A stretch of DNA of 32,671 bases from Spirochaetota bacterium. GTDB lineage: Bacteria > Spirochaetota > UBA4802 > JAFGJZ01. A program made the translations under genes and the position numbers. The DNA lies in the NCBI GenBank assembly GCA_016934935.1, contig JAFGRW010000045.1, positions 1-32,671 on the forward strand. The letters run 5' to 3'. Numbering within the stretch: position 1 is the stretch's first letter; each line of letters begins with the position of its first letter. Shown here piece after piece: positions 29,541 to 32,671 of this stretch. The notes under the pieces were generated by a model, which ran no database searches, was not told the origin of the DNA, and saw only the letters and a program-made list of their open reading frames with translations.

Positions 29541-31103
29541 ATGAAAAAGCAGGTAATTAAGTCGACGGTTGTGGTAGCCGGCTCGACCATGCTAAGCCGC
29601 ATATTGGGGTTTTTCCGTGATGCTGTTATGGCAAATTATTTTGGAACAGGAGCCTCTTTTGACGGCTTTATTGTTGCATTTCGGATTCCAAATCTTTTGA
29701 GGCGTTTTGTCGCTGAGGGAACACTCACTATCTGCTTTGTTCCTGTTTATACCGAATATCTGGAGATTCATGGTAAAGATGCTGCTTTGAAACTCGCGCA
29801 AAAGACCCTCTCTTTTCTTATTGTCATTCTGACGGTTTTGACCTTGTTGGGTATCGTGTTTTCACCACGGCTTGTCGCTATTTTCGGTTATGGTTTTACA
29901 GATCAGACTTTAATTTCGAATACAATCAGTTTAAACCGAATAATGTTTCCATATATTTTCATGGTATCACTAGTTGCTTTTTGTATGGGATATCTTAACT
30001 CTCATCGCAGTTTTTTCGCACCTGCTGTTTCCCCCGTTCTCTTGAATCTTGGCATGATTTTTGGTGCCCTTGTATTGCGGAACTATTTTGAAAACGGATT
30101 ATGGGGTCTTGCTTTTGGTGTTCTGATAGGTGGCACCCTGCAGGTTGTTCTTCAACTTCCTTTTATGATACGTAATGGTTTCCGCATGCGTATATCTTTT
30201 GATTATAAACATCCTGGAATTCGTAAAATAGGGTTTATGATATTGCCTGCCATGATGAGCGGAGCTGTAAGTCAGTTGAATCTGCTTATTAATACCGTGC
30301 TGGCATCAATGCTGCCCGGCGGTAGTGTCTCTTATCTTTATTATGCCGATCGGTTAACTGAAATAGTTGTTGGGGTATTTGTGGTGTCAATCGCGGGAGT
30401 TGCTTTGCCCGAGCTGTCTCGTTATGCTTCACGGAAAGATATGGTAAATTTGCGTTCAGCGTTTGTAAGAGCAGTAACCTCTTCGCTATTTTTTTCAGTA
30501 CCGGCGTCAGTCGCTTTGATGGTTAGCGGTCATCAGATAATCGAGGTATTGTTTATGAGAGGAGAGTTTGATATTGTATCTGTGTCTAATACTTATAAAG
30601 CTCTTTTCTTTGCAAGTGCCGGGCTATTTACCCTGACTTTTTATAAACTTTTAGTTCCAGTTTTTTACTCTCTTCAGGATACCAGAACTCCTTTTATTAC
30701 AGCGGCAGTGGCTCTTCTGATTAATGCGGTAACAGGATATACTTTGATGCAAACATCGCTTGCTCATGCAGGTTTAGCTCTTTCGAGCGTGGTTTCAATA
30801 ATGGTTCAAGTTGTGCTTCTGCTTGTGCTATTGCGAAAAAAAATGGGCCGGATCGGTTTTAGAGGCATTATTAAGCCCGCTATAAAATTATTTTTTGCTT
30901 CTGCAGTGATGGGCGTGTGGCTTTGGTTTGCTCAGGGGCGTTTGGTATGGGGAGAAGATATCGTTACAACAAGAAAAATATTTCAACTTGTGTTTTTGAT
31001 AGCATCAGGTGGAATTTTATATATAACTATATGTTATATAATCCGCGTTGATGAGCTAAAAACTGTTTTGAGCATTATCAGACGCAAGATGAAGAGGGTA
31101 TAG
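29541..31103 (+). CDS. murJ: Lipid II flippase MurJ (MviN family)
   Basis: A 520-residue integral membrane protein with about 14 hydrophobic helices, the normal size for MurJ. The N-terminus reads STVVVAGSTMLSRILGFFRD, then FIVAFRIPNLLRRFVAEGTL, and the middle has ADRLTEIVVGVFVVSIAGVALPELS, all conserved in MviN/MurJ. The conserved arginines of the RILGFFRD and RIPNLLRR segments are present. It flips lipid II across the inner membrane for peptidoglycan synthesis. The next gene starts two bases after its stop. Confidence 0.95.
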   Translation: MKKQVIKSTVVVAGSTMLSRILGFFRDAVMANYFGTGASFDGFIVAFRIPNLLRRFVAEGTLTICFVPVYTEYLEIHGKDAALKLAQKTLSFLIVILTVLTLLGIVFSPRLVAIFGYGFTDQTLISNTISLNRIMFPYIFMVSLVAFCMGYLNSHRSFFAPAVSPVLLNLGMIFGALVLRNYFENGLWGLAFGVLIGGTLQVVLQLPFMIRNGFRMRISFDYKHPGIRKIGFMILPAMMSGAVSQLNLLINTVLASMLPGGSVSYLYYADRLTEIVVGVFVVSIAGVALPELSRYASRKDMVNLRSAFVRAVTSSLFFSVPASVALMVSGHQIIEVLFMRGEFDIVSVSNTYKALFFASAGLFTLTFYKLLVPVFYSLQDTRTPFITAAVALLINAVTGYTLMQTSLAHAGLALSSVVSIMVQVVLLLVLLRKKMGRIGFRGIIKPAIKLFFASAVMGVWLWFAQGRLVWGEDIVTTRKIFQLVFLIASGGILYITICYIIRVDELKTVLSIIRRKMKRV

Positions 31104-31105
31104 AT

Positions 31106-32350
31106 TTGAAAAAAGCTTTTCCTGTTTTGTTGCTGTTTCTGCTTTTGGGATGCTCATCTGATGCTATAGATGAGCTGACAATTGCCGTGCCTTTTGGTAA
31201 AGAGGGTGAATTGCTTATACAGCAATTAGATCAATTTTGCCATGAAAAGAACATTAAAAATATAACTTATATCAAACTCCCTGTATCGTTAAACGAGTTT
31301 GATGATGAATTTATTAATAGTTATTTGAAAACATCAATCTGTGCCGATGTTATTCCTCTTAAAAATTGTTGGACGGCGCCTTTAACGGGTATGCTTGAAA
31401 TACTGGATACTTATCATTTGGATTATGAGCTGGATATGCATCTTGATTCGTATATCCGTAATAACTATTATTACGATAATACTCTTTATAGCAAGCTGGT
31501 GGCTCTTCCTTATAGTGCTGATCCGGTTGTTTTGTATATTAATAAAGCTTTGTCCGAGAAATATGGTTTTGATAAGGCTATTAATTTTGATCAACTTGAA
31601 AAGCAATGTCTTGAAGTAATTCAAAAAGAGAAAAATATTGGAAATAGTGTTGAAGGGTTTGTCTTTTGTTACAAACCTAATGGAAAGTTATTCGAAACTG
31701 TTTGTGATATGTTGCGATTATCGGATGGTGGGGCAGTTGTGAATGAGTCATACCAATCTTCAATTGGCAATAGCGCTGCACAGAATCTTTTTACAGGTAT
31801 TTCAAGATGGATAGGTACAATAACACCGGAGAATGAAGAAAACAGCAAGATAAATCTATTGGATATGATAGGTAAAAATGAAGCTCTTTATGTTTTTGCT
31901 CCCGCTTCATTTTCATTATCTGATAAACAAAATATTTTTGCAAAATACAGATTTTCCACTTTTGGATATGAAGGGAATTCTAAGCTTACGGCAAGGGGTT
32001 ATTCGTATGGGATCAAAAGAGGTTGTCAACGCATGAATGATGCTTTGAAAATAATACGCTTTATTTGTTCTACTGAACAGCAAATGTTAAGATATAATAA
32101 AGGTTTAGCTTTTCCGACATACAAGAAATTTTATACAGCGAATGAGCAAAACAATAAGTTTATGGAAGGTATTATGTCGGACATTTACATGTCTGAATCA
32201 TGTCTCAGTAAGGATCTTGTATCGAACTATTTTTATGTTAAGGAGCTGTTTATCGATGCAATAATGCCGTGCATAACGAACGGTCAATGCGCTGAAGTTT
32301 CTAACTCTTTTGAATACGAGCTTTTGCATCTGTATAACAAGGCGTTTTAG
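31106..32350 (+). CDS. Solute-binding-type lipoprotein
   Basis: A 414-residue protein. The signal peptide ends in the lipobox LLLGC (Cys16). The mature part begins DELTIAVPFGKEGELLIQQL and contains VALPYSADPVVLYINKALSEKYGFD, the type of text found in family 1 (sugar-type) extracellular solute-binding proteins. TTG start, two bases after the murJ stop, without a clear ribosome site, so translation is probably coupled to murJ. No permease or ATPase partner gene lies next to it. The ligand is unknown. A role in cell-wall sensing is possible from context only. Confidence 0.8.
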   Translation: MKKAFPVLLLFLLLGCSSDAIDELTIAVPFGKEGELLIQQLDQFCHEKNIKNITYIKLPVSLNEFDDEFINSYLKTSICADVIPLKNCWTAPLTGMLEILDTYHLDYELDMHLDSYIRNNYYYDNTLYSKLVALPYSADPVVLYINKALSEKYGFDKAINFDQLEKQCLEVIQKEKNIGNSVEGFVFCYKPNGKLFETVCDMLRLSDGGAVVNESYQSSIGNSAAQNLFTGISRWIGTITPENEENSKINLLDMIGKNEALYVFAPASFSLSDKQNIFAKYRFSTFGYEGNSKLTARGYSYGIKRGCQRMNDALKIIRFICSTEQQMLRYNKGLAFPTYKKFYTANEQNNKFMEGIMSDIYMSESCLSKDLVSNYFYVKELFIDAIMPCITNGQCAEVSNSFEYELLHLYNKAF

Positions 32351-32509
32351 CGGATAAGATCTCAATTTTCTTTTAACTCTTGTGGTAACTTCATTCGTCG
32401 TACCTTTATAGTTATCTATTCTTAAAATATGCTTCTATTAATAACGGAATAATCTATTTTTTTATCATAATGTTGACATTTTACTGCTATTGTTGAGTTT
32501 TGATATTAG
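32351..32509. other. Gene-free stretch after the lipoprotein gene
   Basis: AT-rich DNA with no reading frame resembling a gene and no clear hairpin terminator directly after the lipoprotein stop. The repeat-rich segment begins at 32510. Confidence 0.5.
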
Positions 32510-32553
32510 GGAACTTCGAAAAATTACCATGTTCCAGAGGGCTATACCGTTTA
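32510..32553. repeat. Palindromic intergenic repeat, copy 2
   Basis: GGAACTTCGAAAAATTACC (32510-32528) matches, inverted, the right end of copy 1 (51-69). The following core, CATGTTCCAGAGGGC and GTTTAAG, matches copy 1 from its start (1-37) with few changes. Inside the element, TATACC / GGTATA can pair instead of the CCATGTT / AACATGG stem of copy 1. Confidence 0.6.
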
Positions 32554-32564
32554 AGAGGTATAAT

Positions 32565-32589
32565 AGTGACAATTTTTCTCGTTATCACT
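32565..32589. repeat. Hairpin repeat with T5C loop, copy B
   Basis: AGTGACAA (32565-32572) pairs with TTATCACT (32582-32589), with one C-A mismatch, around TTTTTCTCG. The sequence from 32566 through the following CGAAA recurs almost exactly at 32643. Confidence 0.65.
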
Positions 32590-32591
32590 CG

Positions 32592-32642
32592 AAAAACCGC
32601 TCAATAGATTCGCTTTGAGGCTAGCGATTCTATTGGCTTTTT
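32592..32642. terminator. Long A/T-flanked hairpin resembling a bidirectional terminator
   Basis: An A-run (32592-32596) precedes GCTCAATAGATTCGC (32599-32613), which pairs with GCGATTCTATTGGC (32624-32637) around a 10-base loop with two irregular positions, followed by TTTTT (32638-32642). It lies between the two T5C hairpins. It is far (about 250 bases) from the lipoprotein stop, so it may serve a gene beyond the window. Confidence 0.65.
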
Positions 32643-32671
32643 GTGACAATTTTTCTCGTTGTCACTCGAAA
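32643..32671. repeat. Hairpin repeat with T5C loop, copy C (runs to the window end)
   Basis: GTGACAA (32643-32649) pairs perfectly with TTGTCAC (32659-32665) around TTTTTCTCG. It is a direct repeat of copy B with one base change, 77 bases downstream. The window ends six bases after the stem, so more copies could follow. Confidence 0.65.

Noticed and set aside
32592-32642. Integron attC-like recombination site
   Set aside because: The hairpin lacks the GTTRRRY and RYYYAAC core sites, has a long run of Ts, and no integrase or cassette genes are present.
32565-32671. Possible CRISPR array start (two near-identical repeats of about 30 bases)
   Set aside because: Only two copies are visible, and the 47-base interval is itself a long hairpin with A- and T-runs, which is unlike a spacer. 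No cas genes are in the window.

Overview
The window looks like a chromosomal segment of a free-living, motile, diderm bacterium with AT-rich DNA, most probably a member of the Spirochaetota. This assignment is inference. It rests on the mix of outer-membrane and lipoprotein genes, the linkage of zapA and chemotaxis genes to scpA-scpB-cmk-rpsA, spirochaete-like protein sequences, and a tRNA gene without an encoded CCA. No rRNA, 16S marker, phage, transposase or CRISPR array was seen.

Region 1 (1-4530): a seven-gene minus-strand operon, arsR - ArsP-type permease - arsC - small CxxC redox protein - DGC putative zinc protein - thioredoxin lipoprotein - CcdA. It is driven from a promoter with a perfect inverted repeat between the -35 and -10 boxes. 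It reads as an arsenic/thiol-redox module joining a cytoplasmic arsenate reductase to electron transfer across the membrane. Region 2 (4531-9510): tpx, tRNA-Val(GAC), thrS, an unrecognised helical protein on the minus strand, and prmA. Region 3 (9530-11850): infC (with an AUA start codon) - rpmI - rplT, then a beta-barrel-like exported protein whose signal-peptide codons coincide with the rplT intrinsic terminator.

Region 4 (12100-19360): a coiled-coil protein with a huge Asp/Glu tail, zapA, cheW, a 1190-residue CheA with a CheC/CheX-family phosphatase domain fused to its C-terminus, cheB and cheY, closed by a strong terminator. The fusion would place CheY kinase and CheY-P phosphatase in one polypeptide. 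No separate cheX, cheC or cheD is present here. Region 5 (19370-26257): scpA, scpB, cmk, rpsA, a membrane-anchored TPR protein, rpmF, rnc, a NUDIX hydrolase and a STAS-domain protein.

Region 6 (26248-29450, minus strand): a TPR secretory protein followed by a short FecCD-like membrane protein and a degenerate ABC ATPase. The ATPase has Asn where the catalytic Glu should be. Region 7 (29510-32350): murJ coupled to a solute-binding-type lipoprotein.

Related palindromic intergenic repeats lie at both ends of the window (1-69 and 32510-32553). Small hairpins sharing a T5C loop motif accompany them (49-72, 32565-32589, 32643-32665). The most noteworthy items are the CheA-phosphatase fusion, the terminator embedded in signal-peptide codons, the degenerate ABC pair, the acidic ZapB-like protein and the hairpin repeats.
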